NCBI GenBank assembly: GCA_003171065.1
Contig: PMXQ01000148.1
Span: 1 to 39,437 of the forward strand
From: Chloroflexota bacterium
GTDB taxonomy: Bacteria; Chloroflexota; Limnocylindria; Limnocylindrales; CSP1-4
DNA: 39,437 nt
Direction of reading: 5' to 3'
Both the position numbers and the translations under genes were made by a program. Shown in pieces: positions 1 through 7,793 of the stretch. Numbering within the stretch: position 1 is the first letter of the stretch; the number at the start of each line of letters is the position of its first letter. The notes below the pieces were generated by a model. That model had not been told where the DNA came from. It searched no databases and worked only from the letters and a program-made list of their open reading frames with translations.

Positions 1-807
1 GAAGAGCGCGACAAGGTCCTCAAGAACGAGGACATGGCCGACACGATCCAGTCCTTCCTCGAGCACGAGATAGACGCCCTCGTCGACCGCCACCTGTCGC
101 CCATGGTGTCCGTGAACGATTGGGACTTCGACGGCCTGTCGTCAACCCTGACGAACATGGGGCTGGGCAGCGACGAAACCACGCCCGACGCGTTGGAGGA
201 CATGGGCACCCGCGAAGCCGTCGCCATCAACCTCAAGGACATCGCCGCGGAGCGCCTCGAGGCGAAGGAGAAGGAGATCGGCGAGGACTGGCCTCTTCTC
301 GAACGCCTTGTCCTGCTGCGGACCATCGACTCAATCTGGGTCGAGCACCTGACCGAAGTGGACGCGATGCGCCAGGGCATCGGCCTGCGAGGGTTGGCCC
401 AGGAAGACCCGCTCAACGCCTTCAAGAAGGAAGCCTTCGGCCTCTTCGGTGAGATGAGCACTCTCATCCGGCACCAGGTCGCAACCACCATCTTCCGCGT
501 CTCACTCGTCCGCCAGCCGCCGCCTCCGCCCGAGGGTACCGAGAGCCACGGGACCGAGGAGCCGGTCGGAGCGGCTGCCGGTAGTCCGGCGGGGGCGAGC
601 GCGGAAGCCGGTGCCGGCGCGGTCGGCGGGCGAGCTCTGCCCAGGCCGTTGCCGGCAGGACGACCGGTCGGCGGCTCGAGCTCGAGTGGCGGCGGCGGAA
701 GCGGGGCTGTCCGCCCCGGCTACTCGCCCGCCGGCGTGCGCATGGGCCGCAACGACCGCTGCTGGTGCGGCTCCGGAGTCAAGTACAAGAAGTGCCACGG
801 CCGGTGA
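1..807 (+). CDS. secA: Preprotein translocase ATPase SecA, C-terminal part (5' truncated by window)
   Basis: The frame is open from base 1, so the start lies upstream. SecA is the ATP-driven motor that pushes unfolded preproteins through SecYEG. The visible part covers the end of the helical scaffold/C-terminal helical region (motifs WPLLERLVLLRTIDSIWVEH and MRQGIGLRGLAQEDPLNAFKKE, typical of all SecA proteins), then a roughly 70-residue Pro/Gly/Ala/Ser-rich linker, then a terminal zinc-binding SEC-C motif (CWCGSGVKYKKCH, pattern CxC-x8-CH) that in other bacteria binds SecB or ribosomes. The DEAD motor domains are outside the window. The stop overlaps the start of the next gene (GTGA, 804-807), so the two are probably translationally coupled. 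Confidence 0.97.
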   Translation, partial: EERDKVLKNEDMADTIQSFLEHEIDALVDRHLSPMVSVNDWDFDGLSSTLTNMGLGSDETTPDALEDMGTREAVAINLKDIAAERLEAKEKEIGEDWPLLERLVLLRTIDSIWVEHLTEVDAMRQGIGLRGLAQEDPLNAFKKEAFGLFGEMSTLIRHQVATTIFRVSLVRQPPPPPEGTESHGTEEPVGAAAGSPAGASAEAGAGAVGGRALPRPLPAGRPVGGSSSSGGGGSGAVRPGYSPAGVRMGRNDRCWCGSGVKYKKCHGR

Positions 808-1508
808 CCTGGAAGGCGCGCTTGCGGGATCTGGCGCTCGTGGTACTGGCCTTCGTCATCGGCGCTATCGGGCTCACCGCCTACACCGTCTACCGGGTCT
901 GGGACGTGGGGCAGCAGGACAACCGCCGGCCCGTGGACGCCATCGTCGTCCTCGGCGCGGCCCAGTACAATGGCCGCCCCTCGGCTGTGCTCGCGGCGCG
1001 GCTCGATCACGCCATCGACCTTTACAAGCAAGGCTACGCCCCCTGGTTCGTGGTCACGGGCGGCAAGCAACCCGGCGACCGCGTCACCGAGGCGGCCACG
1101 GAACGCAGCTACGCCGTGGCGCGGGGCGTGCCCGCCTCCGCGATCCTCGCCGAGACGACCGGCGGCACGACTCTCGAGTCCATTCACAACGTCCGCGCCC
1201 TGTTCGACCAGCACGGTCTCCACACCGCCCTCTTCGTCTCGGACCGCACCCACATGCTGCGTGTCCTGCTGATGGCCGCGGACCAGGGGATCGAGGCGTG
1301 GGGCTCGCCAACCACGACCAGCCCGGCGGACAACGACGAGCCAATGCACTTCGACGCTCTCATGCACGAGCTGGGCGCCCTGGGCGAGTACGCATTCCTG
1401 GAAGCCGAGCCGTCGTACGCGCCCGCCGCCCTGTCGGACGGGGCGCCATCGACCACGCCTGTGGCGACCACCGCGCCGAGCCCGTCTTCGAGCCCGGCTT
1501 CGAGCTAG
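804..1508 (+). CDS. DUF218/YdcF-like membrane-anchored protein
   Basis: I start it at GTG 804, which overlaps the secA stop by four bases; this gives a short basic N-terminus followed by one membrane anchor (about residues 6-30) and a DUF218 domain facing outward. Family hallmarks are visible: DAIVVLGAAQYNGRPSAVL near the start of the domain, FVVTGGKQPGD in the middle, the TTLES/N motif (GGTTLESIHNV), and FVSDRTHMLR followed by a short strand and the GS-P-T segment. The family includes SanA/YdcF proteins linked to envelope or cell-wall metabolism, but no reaction is established for this group. The last 35 residues are a low-complexity Ser/Pro/Thr tail. An in-frame ATG at 765 inside secA is possible but would add residues with no family match. 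Confidence 0.85.
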   Translation: MTWKARLRDLALVVLAFVIGAIGLTAYTVYRVWDVGQQDNRRPVDAIVVLGAAQYNGRPSAVLAARLDHAIDLYKQGYAPWFVVTGGKQPGDRVTEAATERSYAVARGVPASAILAETTGGTTLESIHNVRALFDQHGLHTALFVSDRTHMLRVLLMAADQGIEAWGSPTTTSPADNDEPMHFDALMHELGALGEYAFLEAEPSYAPAALSDGAPSTTPVATTAPSPSSSPASS

Positions 1509-1568
1509 ACGGAGCTCCGCCGAGCGCCAGACGGAAGCTTGCGGTTGTCTCTCCGCGCCCCAGCAATG

Positions 1569-1586
1569 GCTGCCCCTTCGGGCGGC
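1569..1586 (+). terminator. Small GC-rich hairpin after the DUF218 gene
   Basis: Seven-base stem GCTGCCC/GGGCGGC around a CTTC loop, 60 bases after the stop. There is no T-run behind it, so it is only a weak candidate for a terminator. Confidence 0.25.
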
Positions 1587-1655
1587 AACTCGAGCCAATC
1601 CGGGCGGCAAACCGCACTATGCGGTGATTTCCAGCCAATCTGATGAATTGACCCC

Positions 1656-1684
1656 TTGGCTGCGCCGAATTGAGCCCGTATACT
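1656..1684 (+). promoter_or_regulatory. Candidate sigma-70 promoter for the Cys-rich gene and prfB
   Basis: TTGGCT (1656-1661), a 17-base spacer, TATACT (1679-1684). It lies in the 258-base gap after the DUF218 gene and about 80 bases before the TTG start at 1767. Strength and position fit, but no experimental support. Confidence 0.5.
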
Positions 1685-1766
1685 CGCCGCGAGACACCCG
1701 TTTCGGTCCCCGTCAGGCCGTAGCGGGAATGTTGAGGGGTTGTGCCGTCACACAACGAGGAGAGAG

Positions 1767-1991
1767 TTGAAGCAGGCAGAGGAAGCGGCGTTCATCGATC
1801 TCATCGCCTGCGAGCGTGACTGCCGGAACTGCAGCTATGCGGCTGCGCTCGACTGTGATGGGAATTGCGGTGTCTGCCCTCACAACATCTACTGCCCCTG
1901 CGTGAACCCCGTAGTCGCCCGGAGCAAGAGCGCGCTGCGTCTCATAGAGCTCCGTCCGATCCTTCTCCAGGACGCTCGAGGCCGGGATTAG
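1767..1991 (+). CDS. Small cysteine-rich protein of unknown function
   Basis: A 74-residue protein if started at TTG 1767, chosen because AGGAGAG sits at 1758-1764; an in-frame TTG at 1740 would add nine residues but has no ribosome binding site. The first 50 residues hold eight cysteines in paired spacing (CERDC, RNC, DCDGNC, GVC, YCPC), which looks like a small metal-binding or disulfide-rich fold; the remainder is a short basic/leucine-rich helix. No signal peptide is visible, so a cytoplasmic zinc or iron-sulfur ligand set is more likely than disulfides. Its stop overlaps the GTG of prfB by one base, and both appear to share the promoter at 1656. I do not recognise the family. Confidence 0.6.
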   Translation: MKQAEEAAFIDLIACERDCRNCSYAAALDCDGNCGVCPHNIYCPCVNPVVARSKSALRLIELRPILLQDARGRD

Positions 1992-3122
1992 TGGAACCGG
2001 CTGAGATCCGCGACCTGGTCCAGAGGATCCAGGCGACCTCGGGGCGTCTTTGACCTTTCGGGCAAGGAAGGGCGCCTAGCCGAGCTGGATGCTGCCGTTG
2101 GCGAGCCCGGCTTCTGGGACGATCAGCGTGTGGCCAAGAAGGTGCTGCGCGAAGCAGAGGGTCTTCGCGAGGAGCTCGAGCTCTGGCGAAACCTGGAATC
2201 GCGCGCCCGCTCCACCATCGAGCTGCTCGAGCTGGCCCAGGAGGAGAACGACCAGAGCGTCCTGGCGGACGTCGACACAGAGGCCCGGCAGCTGGCCGCC
2301 GAATACGGGCGGGCCCGCCGTGAGCTGCTCTTCGGCGGCGAATACGACCAGCGCAACGCCCTGCTGACGATCAGCGCCGGAGCCGGCGGCACCGAAGCCA
2401 CTGACTGGGCCGAGATGCTGCTGCGGATGTACCTGCGCTGGGCCGAGCGCCATCGCTTCGCGACCGAGATCCTCGACCAGACCGAAGGCGAGGAGACCGG
2501 GATCAAGAGCGTCACCGTCGCCGTCGACGGGCGGGCCGCCTACGGCTATCTCAAGGCCGAGCGCGGCGTCCACCGTCTGGTTCGAATCAGCCCCTTCGAT
2601 TCTCAGAAGCGGCGGCACACGACCTTCGCCCTCGTGGAGGTACTCCCGGAAGTCGAGAGCGACGTCGAAGTGGAGATCAACTGGGAAGAGGTCCGCATCG
2701 ACACCTTCCGCGCCACCGGCGCCGGCGGCCAGCACGTCAACAAGACGGACTCGGCCGTGCGTCTGACCCACGTACCCACCGGCATAGTGGCCCAGAGCCA
2801 GAACGAGCGCTCGCAGACCCAGAACAAGGACACTGCCGCCAAGATCCTCCAGGCTCGCCTCCTGGAGCGGGCGGTGGAGGAGCACGAGGCCGAGATCCGC
2901 AAGCTTCGCGGGGAGCACGTCGAGGCGGGTTGGGGCAACCAGATCAGAAGCTACGTCCTCCACCCCTACCAGATGGTGAAGGACCACCGAACAGAAGTGG
3001 AGACGGGCAACACTGCGGCGGTCCTCGACGGCGACCTGGACACGTTCATGCAAGCCGAGCTCGAACGCGAGGCTACCGGAGCCGTCATCGCCGGCAGCCG
3101 GCCCGGGCCGGACGACAGATGA
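1991..3122 (+). CDS. prfB: Peptide chain release factor 2, joined by programmed +1 frameshift
   Basis: RF2 recognises UAA and UGA and triggers peptide release. It is encoded as join(1991..2050, 2052..3122): 20 codons from GTG 1991 end at an in-frame TGA (2051-2053), and skipping T2051 continues in the +1 frame for 356 residues, 376 in total (E. coli RF2 has 365). Residues after the shift are DLSGKEGRLAELD, matching the family. The tripeptide codon-reading motif SPF is at about 200-202 and the catalytic GGQ at 245-247 in the context GAGGQHVNKTDSAVR. The gene starts on the last base of the Cys-rich gene and its stop overlaps the next start (ATGA). Annotating it from an internal ATG would lose the N-terminal domain. 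Confidence 0.95.
2040..2054 (+). promoter_or_regulatory. prfB autoregulatory +1 frameshift site
   Basis: CGGGG, a three-base spacer CGT, then CTT-TGA-C. This is the classic RF2 recoding site: an internal SD-like run pairs with 16S rRNA, peptidyl-tRNA-Leu slips from CTT to TTT, and the ribosome resumes at GAC when RF2 is too scarce to terminate at the slow TGA-C. All three elements are in the standard arrangement. Confidence 0.93.
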
Positions 3123-4144
3123 TCGAAGGGGTCACCTTCCGTCCGCCGCGACCCGAAGAGCTAGCCGACTGCGCGCTCGTCTGGCACGCCTCCGTGAACG
3201 ACTACATGTCGCGCCTGGGCCATCCGCTGCCGCCGCCGGTCCTCGAGCCTGCGATGCGCCTGGGCGAGCATCTCCTGGCCACGGACCCGGGCCACTTTCG
3301 GGTCGCAGTGAAAGCCTCGCCGGGTGGACGGCGCGACCGGATAGTGGGTTTCGGCATCGGGCTGCAGCGAGAGCACGTGTGGTTCCTCTCGCAGCTGTAC
3401 GTGCTGCCGGAGGAGCAGCAACGGGGCATCGGGCGGGCGCTCCTGTCGCTTGTCCTGCCCTCGGCGCCTGAGGCGGGCTCCGCGGACGCCGCGCGGGACG
3501 GCGCGCGGGGCAGCGCGGCGTTCGGCCGCCGGCCGGGTGTTCTGGCGACGTGCACCGACAGCGCTCAGCCGATCTCCAACGCCCTCTACGGCAAGCTCGG
3601 CATCGTCGCCCGGATGCCGGTCTTCAATCTCGTCGGTCGCCCCAGCTCGCCGTCGCGGCTGCCGTCTCTGCCGCAAGGGATCGAAGCCATCGCCCTCGAG
3701 CCGCCCGAGCTGGTATCGCACCGAAACCCGGCGGCACCCGGCAAGTCGGAGCTCCGCCAGACGATCGACGCCATAGACCGCGACGTACTCGGCTACGCCC
3801 ACCAGTCCGACCACGACTTCCTGCGGGTGCAGGGCCGAACGGGCTTCCTCTACCGGACCAGCACCGGTGAGCCTGTCGGCTACGGGTACTCGTCCCAGGT
3901 GGGGCGGTTCGGGCCGGTCGCGCTGCTGGACGAAACCCTGACCGCGCCCGTCATCGGGCACCTCATGAGTGCCATCGAGCCGCGCGGCGCTACCAGCGTG
4001 TGGGTCCCCGGCGCCAACGACCGGGCCATGGTCGCGATGCTGAGAGCCGGCCTCCGAATCGAGGGCTTCCCGGCGATGTTCTGCTGGACCCGCCCCTTCG
4101 CCGCCTTCGAGCGCTACCTCCCGGCCAGCCTGGCGCTGCTGTAG
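3119..4144 (+). CDS. GNAT-family N-acetyltransferase with two GNAT-like halves
   Basis: A 341-residue protein starting at ATG 3119, overlapping the prfB stop (ATGA). The N-terminal half is a canonical GNAT domain: the acetyl-CoA pyrophosphate-binding motif A reads LYVLPEEQQRGIGRALL (Q-x-x-G-x-G/A) near residue 100, followed by an insertion rich in Ala/Gly/Asp. The C-terminal half (from about residue 200) again has GNAT-like strands (TGEPVGYGYSS, then ATSVWVPGANDRAMVAMLRAGLRIEG) but lacks a clear pyrophosphate loop, so it is probably a degenerate second copy, as seen in MshD-type two-domain acetyltransferases. Substrate unknown. Coupling to prfB suggests co-expression, not necessarily a role in translation. 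Confidence 0.85.
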   Translation: MIEGVTFRPPRPEELADCALVWHASVNDYMSRLGHPLPPPVLEPAMRLGEHLLATDPGHFRVAVKASPGGRRDRIVGFGIGLQREHVWFLSQLYVLPEEQQRGIGRALLSLVLPSAPEAGSADAARDGARGSAAFGRRPGVLATCTDSAQPISNALYGKLGIVARMPVFNLVGRPSSPSRLPSLPQGIEAIALEPPELVSHRNPAAPGKSELRQTIDAIDRDVLGYAHQSDHDFLRVQGRTGFLYRTSTGEPVGYGYSSQVGRFGPVALLDETLTAPVIGHLMSAIEPRGATSVWVPGANDRAMVAMLRAGLRIEGFPAMFCWTRPFAAFERYLPASLALL

Positions 4145-4205
4145 CCCGCCGCACCGAGCCATGCCGCCCGCGCGTCGGCGATCTGCCAGGCAACGCCATC
4201 GGTGC

Positions 4206-4211
4206 TAGCCT
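4206..4211 (+). promoter_or_regulatory. Candidate -10 element of a leaderless ftsE transcript
   Basis: TAGCCT lies six bases before the GTG at 4218, with CTGCCA at 4183-4188 as a possible -35 after a 17-base spacer. No SD is visible, so transcription could begin at or next to the start codon. Confidence 0.35.
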
Positions 4212-4217
4212 CGCAAT

Positions 4218-5000
4218 GTGAGCTCCGTACCCTCCGGATCCACGTCCGGCACGCCCGCCCGGCCAGCGGTGGCCAGGCCTCGTCCGACCGACCCCGTGGC
4301 GGACGGCACCCCCGTCATCGCCCTTCGCGGCGTCACCAAGACCTACGCCAACGGCAAGTCCGCGCTGCGTGACGTGAACCTCTCGGTTCCGGAGGGCGAC
4401 TTCGTGTTCCTCGTCGGTCCTTCGGGCGCCGGCAAGTCCACCCTGATCCGCCTCCTCATCCGAGAGGAGCTGCCGACCAGGGGCAAGGTCATGCTCGAAG
4501 GTCGCGACCTGGCCCGACTCAGTCGCCGGGAGGTGCCCAAGATCCGCCGCCGCATCGGCATCGTCTTCCAGGACTTCAAGCTTCTCCCCAACAAGTCCGT
4601 GCGCGACAACGTGGCCTTCGCCCTGGAAGTCACCGGCACGCCTCGGGCACGCATCAAGCCCGCGGTGGAACGCGTCCTGCGCGTCGTGGGTCTCTCCGCG
4701 CAGGCGGACCAGCGGCCCTCCGAGCTCTCAGGCGGCGAGCAGCAGCGCACCGCCATCGCCCGCGCCCTCGTCCACGACCCGCACCTCTTCATCGCCGACG
4801 AACCGACCGGGAACCTCGACCCGCTCATCAGCTGGGAGATAATCCAGCTGCTGCTACGCATCAACGAGATGGGCGTCACGGTCATGATGGCGACCCACAA
4901 CGCCGAGGTAGTCACCGCCCTCCGCAAGAGAGTGGTCGGCCTCGAGGATGGCCGCGTCGTTCGCGACGAGACGGGCGCCGCCTACCACCCGGAGGACTGA
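4218..5000 (+). CDS. ftsE: Cell-division ABC transporter ATP-binding protein FtsE
   Basis: A 260-residue cytoplasmic ATPase that with FtsX controls peptidoglycan hydrolases at the septum rather than moving a substrate. Walker A GPSGAGKST is at 67-75, the Q-loop glutamine in VFQDFKLLPNKSV at 118, signature LSGGEQQRTAIARAL from 170, Walker B LFIADEPTGNLD from 190, and the switch histidine in MATHNAEVV. The sequence KLLPNKSVRDNVAFALEVTG is FtsE-specific. The first 32 residues are a Ser/Pro/Thr-rich extension not found in E. coli FtsE (222 residues); a later start is possible, but no in-frame ATG precedes the ABC core. The stop is directly followed by ftsX. Confidence 0.95.
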   Translation: MSSVPSGSTSGTPARPAVARPRPTDPVADGTPVIALRGVTKTYANGKSALRDVNLSVPEGDFVFLVGPSGAGKSTLIRLLIREELPTRGKVMLEGRDLARLSRREVPKIRRRIGIVFQDFKLLPNKSVRDNVAFALEVTGTPRARIKPAVERVLRVVGLSAQADQRPSELSGGEQQRTAIARALVHDPHLFIADEPTGNLDPLISWEIIQLLLRINEMGVTVMMATHNAEVVTALRKRVVGLEDGRVVRDETGAAYHPED

Positions 5001-5882
5001 GTGATCGCCTTCGTAGCGTTCAGCCTCAACCGAGCCTGGCAGGGGTTCTGGCGCAACTCCCTGATGAGCCTCGCCGCGACCGCCTCGATGGTCCTGATGC
5101 TCACGCTGCTGAGCGGCGTGGTCATCCTGTACTTCGGCCTGAACGCCACGCTCAACTACGTCCAGGGCGAAGTCCAGGTCGTGGCCTACCTCAACGATTC
5201 GGCGACCGCCCAGGACGTCGCGCAACTCAAGGCCCAGCTGCAGGCCATGCCCCAGGTCTCGACCGTCAACTACGTCTCCAAGGACCAGGCCCTCAAGAAC
5301 TTCCAGACGAGCGAACCCGGGGTTGCGAATCTGGTCGATTCCCTGCCGAGCAACCCGCTGCCGGCCTCGTTCGAGATCGGCCTGCGCGACCCCAGCGACT
5401 ACATCGACGTGGCCACCTACCTGCGCGGCCAGGCGGCGGTGGATAGCGTTCAGGACATCGCCAAGACGGTCAGCCAGATGACCTCGGTCATCAACGTCGT
5501 GAGCACCGTAGGGATCGTGGTCCTGGTGATCGTCGGCCTGACGGTGCTGTTCATCATCGTGAACACGATCCGGCTGGCCGTCGTGGCGCGCGCCGAAGAG
5601 ATCGAGATCATGCGCCTTGTCGGCGCATCCGACGCGTTCATACGCTGGCCGTTCGTCTTCGAGGGGGCCTTCGTGGGACTCTTGGGGGCCATCATTACCA
5701 TCGGCCTGTTGCTGCTGGTTCAGGCCCCCGTCGCAAGCCTGCTGTCAAGCTTCTTCAATGTCCTGCCGGTTCAGGCCACCGCGATGGTCGGCCAGAATGT
5801 GGCCCTCATGGTGCTGGGAACGGGCGTCGGGATCGGTTTCGTCGGTTCCTACGTGTCCGTACGCAGTTACTTGAAGCGCTGA
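5001..5882 (+). CDS. ftsX: Cell-division protein FtsX
   Basis: A 293-residue membrane partner of FtsE, starting at GTG 5001 on the base after the ftsE stop. It has the FtsX layout: first membrane helix at about residues 20-45, a large external domain (about 50-165, containing VQVVAYLNDSATAQDV, the ECD fold typical of FtsX), then three C-terminal helices with the conserved cytoplasmic motif RAEEIEIMRLVGASDAFIRWPFVFEG. In Gram-positive-type organisms the external domain activates secreted NlpC/P60 or M23 hydrolases; the protease gene that follows may belong to the same envelope process. Confidence 0.95.
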   Translation: MIAFVAFSLNRAWQGFWRNSLMSLAATASMVLMLTLLSGVVILYFGLNATLNYVQGEVQVVAYLNDSATAQDVAQLKAQLQAMPQVSTVNYVSKDQALKNFQTSEPGVANLVDSLPSNPLPASFEIGLRDPSDYIDVATYLRGQAAVDSVQDIAKTVSQMTSVINVVSTVGIVVLVIVGLTVLFIIVNTIRLAVVARAEEIEIMRLVGASDAFIRWPFVFEGAFVGLLGAIITIGLLLLVQAPVASLLSSFFNVLPVQATAMVGQNVALMVLGTGVGIGFVGSYVSVRSYLKR

Positions 5883-5928
5883 CCCGGCCTCCCGCCCGGC
5901 CTGCACCTAGCTCTCGAGGTTCGATTCC

Positions 5929-7458
5929 ATGCCCGCGCCGAAGAACCCCCTCCATCGCGACCAACCTGATCCGGCAGATCGGCCGGCGACAGGCCCGACG
6001 CCCAGCCCGACGCCAGAGCCGCCATCGACCACGGAGGCCGACCGCGCAACAGCGCCGCCGTCCGACGGTGCAACCGACTCCGAAGCCCGCCGGCCGCGGA
6101 CCTTCGAACCTTCGCGCCTGGGCCTCCTCATCGTGGCCGTCCTCGTCGGCAGCGCTCTGTTCGTCGGCGGCTTCACGCTCGGCGCGCGGGTGGCGACGAC
6201 GCCGGGAACGCCCGCGTCGCAGGAAGCCCAATTCGACCCGTTCTGGGACGTCTACTCGCTGATCCAGAATGAATACGCCGGGTCCCCCAAGCCCTCTACG
6301 GATCAGCTGGTCCAGGCCGCCATCAACGGCATGATGCAGAGCCTCAACGATCCGTGGTCCTACTACCAGGCCCCGTCCGACTTCGAGAGCTCGCTGCTCA
6401 GCGTCGGAGGCCAGGCCCAGGGCATCGGCGTCGAGGTCCAGCTCCAGCCGATCGACCCCAACTCGGGCACCAGCTGTTCGGCGATCGGCAACGGCTGCGA
6501 GCTGGCCGTCGTCCAGCCGATCTGTGGATCGCCCGCCGCGGCGGCCGGCATCCAGGCCGGAGACGTGATCGTGTCGGTCGGCGGCACCGCCCTGGATGGG
6601 CTCACGATCGACCAGGCCACGGCGATGATCAAAGGGCCCAACGACACTTCGGTGACGCTCGGCCTGCTCCGCGGCACCACGACCATCCAGCGTTCGGTCG
6701 TGCGCATGATCTACAACCAGTGCGAGGTCGCCTCAAAGACGCTGGCCAATGGCGCCGTCGGCTACATATCGGTCAGCGGCATCAACGATCCCGCCGCCTC
6801 GCAGTTCGATCTGGCGCTCAAGAATGCTCTCGCGGCAGGACAGCGCAGCTTCATCCTCGACCTCCGCGGCAACGGCGGCGGCTATGTCCCGGACGCGGTG
6901 AAGATCGCGAGCGAGTACATTCCGTCCGGCACGATCCTGTATCAGCAGGATGCGAGCGGCAACCAGACGGAGATCGCGGCAAACCCGGGCGGCCTCGCCA
7001 CCGACCCTTCGGTCAAGCTGGTCGTGCTTGTGGACGGGAACACCGCCTCGGCCGCGGAGATCCTGGCCGGAGCTTTGCAGGCCCGTGGCCGGGCGCCATT
7101 GATCGGCACGAAGACCTACGGTAAGGGCGTCGTGCAGGAGTGGCTGCCTCTCCCCAATAACGATGGCGGCATCCACCTGACGGTGGCCCGCTGGCTCACG
7201 CCCGACAAGGTGTGGATCCAGGGCAAGGGCCTGACGCCGGACGTGGCCGCCACGACCGTCGGGGCTCGGGCGGGCACGGATCCCGTGCTCGACGCGGGCC
7301 TGGTCGCACTGGGCTACCCGCCCGAAACTACGGCTTCGCCCAGCCCGGCCCCAAGCGGGAGCCCCGCGCCGAGTTCTGCGCCCAGCCCGGCGCCGAGCGG
7401 CAGCCCGGCCCCAGGCGGCAGCCCCACGCCCGGCAGTCACACGCCGAGCCCGAGCTGA
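5929..7458 (+). CDS. C-terminal processing protease, S41 family with PDZ domain
   Basis: A 509-residue membrane-anchored serine protease. Order: Pro/Thr-rich cytoplasmic N-terminus (1-60), one membrane helix (about 64-86), helical lead-in (QFDPFWDVYSLIQNEY), PDZ domain (about 155-255, GIGVEV to the substrate groove), S41 catalytic core. The Ser/Lys dyad is visible: Ser374 in NTASAAEILAG and Lys399 in TYGKGVVQEW; the DLRGNGGG loop at 311-318 is the usual oxyanion neighbour. The last 50 residues are a Ser/Pro/Gly repeat tail. CtpA-type proteases trim or degrade envelope proteins, often cell-wall hydrolases, which fits its place behind ftsEX. GAGG at 5916-5919 is the likely ribosome binding site. 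Confidence 0.93.
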   Translation: MPAPKNPLHRDQPDPADRPATGPTPSPTPEPPSTTEADRATAPPSDGATDSEARRPRTFEPSRLGLLIVAVLVGSALFVGGFTLGARVATTPGTPASQEAQFDPFWDVYSLIQNEYAGSPKPSTDQLVQAAINGMMQSLNDPWSYYQAPSDFESSLLSVGGQAQGIGVEVQLQPIDPNSGTSCSAIGNGCELAVVQPICGSPAAAAGIQAGDVIVSVGGTALDGLTIDQATAMIKGPNDTSVTLGLLRGTTTIQRSVVRMIYNQCEVASKTLANGAVGYISVSGINDPAASQFDLALKNALAAGQRSFILDLRGNGGGYVPDAVKIASEYIPSGTILYQQDASGNQTEIAANPGGLATDPSVKLVVLVDGNTASAAEILAGALQARGRAPLIGTKTYGKGVVQEWLPLPNNDGGIHLTVARWLTPDKVWIQGKGLTPDVAATTVGARAGTDPVLDAGLVALGYPPETTASPSPAPSGSPAPSSAPSPAPSGSPAPGGSPTPGSHTPSPS

Positions 7459-7517
7459 TCGTCGAAGCCCGTCAGGTGCGCCCCCGGGCCTCGCCTCGCG
7501 CGCCTGGCGACCCCCTG

Positions 7518-7546
7518 TTGCGCCTTTCGGCCGGCACCGATACCAT
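7518..7546 (+). promoter_or_regulatory. Candidate sigma-70 promoter of the micro-ORF upstream of smpB
   Basis: TTGCGC (7518-7523), a 17-base spacer, TACCAT (7541-7546). Predicted start near 7553, only a few bases before the extended SD at 7557. Confidence 0.45.
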
Positions 7547-7574
7547 GCGCGAGAACGAAAGGAGGTGATGTGCA

Positions 7575-7628
7575 GTGTCAAAGGACTTGCCGACGCGCTG
7601 CACCACCTCGTCAGGAGCTGACGCCTAA
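7575..7628 (+). CDS. Possible 17-residue micro-ORF or leader peptide
   Basis: GTG TCA AAG ... TAA encodes VSKDLPTRCTTSSGADA. Support is the ribosome binding site, not the peptide: GAAAGGAGGTGAT at 7557-7569 is complementary to the whole canonical 3' tail of 16S rRNA, and the spacing from GGAGG to GTG 7575 is nine bases. It has a candidate promoter just upstream and a strong hairpin 35 bases downstream. Other starts in range (ATG 7568, GTG 7570) are too close to the SD. CACCTC at 7604-7609 could pair with the SD core. It may be a real small protein, a leader peptide controlling smpB, or a standby ribosome site. I recognise no family. Confidence 0.4.
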   Translation: MSKDLPTRCTTSSGADA

Positions 7629-7663
7629 GAACAGCCCGTGACGGGTGGTGACATACGCAAACC

Positions 7664-7691
7664 GAATGCCGGTCCTTCGGGGCCGGCATTC
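7664..7691 (+). terminator. 12-bp hairpin with UUCG tetraloop upstream of smpB
   Basis: GAATGCCGGTCC / GGGCCGGCATTC around TTCG: twelve pairs with a single G-U wobble. UUCG loops are exceptionally stable. There is no T-run afterwards, so it may be a GC-type terminator, an attenuator between the micro-ORF and smpB, or an mRNA stability element. Confidence 0.5.
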
Positions 7692-7793
7692 GTGCGTCCC
7701 GCGCCTGATGACGATTTCGACCGCCCCGAGATCGCCCCTTCCGCTACCCTCCGAATGTCCGGCCGACCGGCCGTCAATCCCGAGGAGCCCCAC

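Noticed and set aside
5918-5928. GGTTCGATTCC, which resembles a tRNA T-arm
   Set aside because: Only 46 bases lie between ftsX and the protease gene, there is no acceptor stem or anticodon arm, and no second strand pairs with it.
7568-7621. ATG 7568 as start of the micro-ORF (17 codons, MCSVKGLADALHHLVRS)
   Set aside because: The SD core ends two bases before it, too close for initiation; GTG 7575 has ideal spacing. It remains a minor alternative.
7638-7793. Extended smpB start at 7638 or 7755
   Set aside because: It would translate the UUCG hairpin or lack an SD, and SmpB of normal length starts at GTG 7794 with a good SD.
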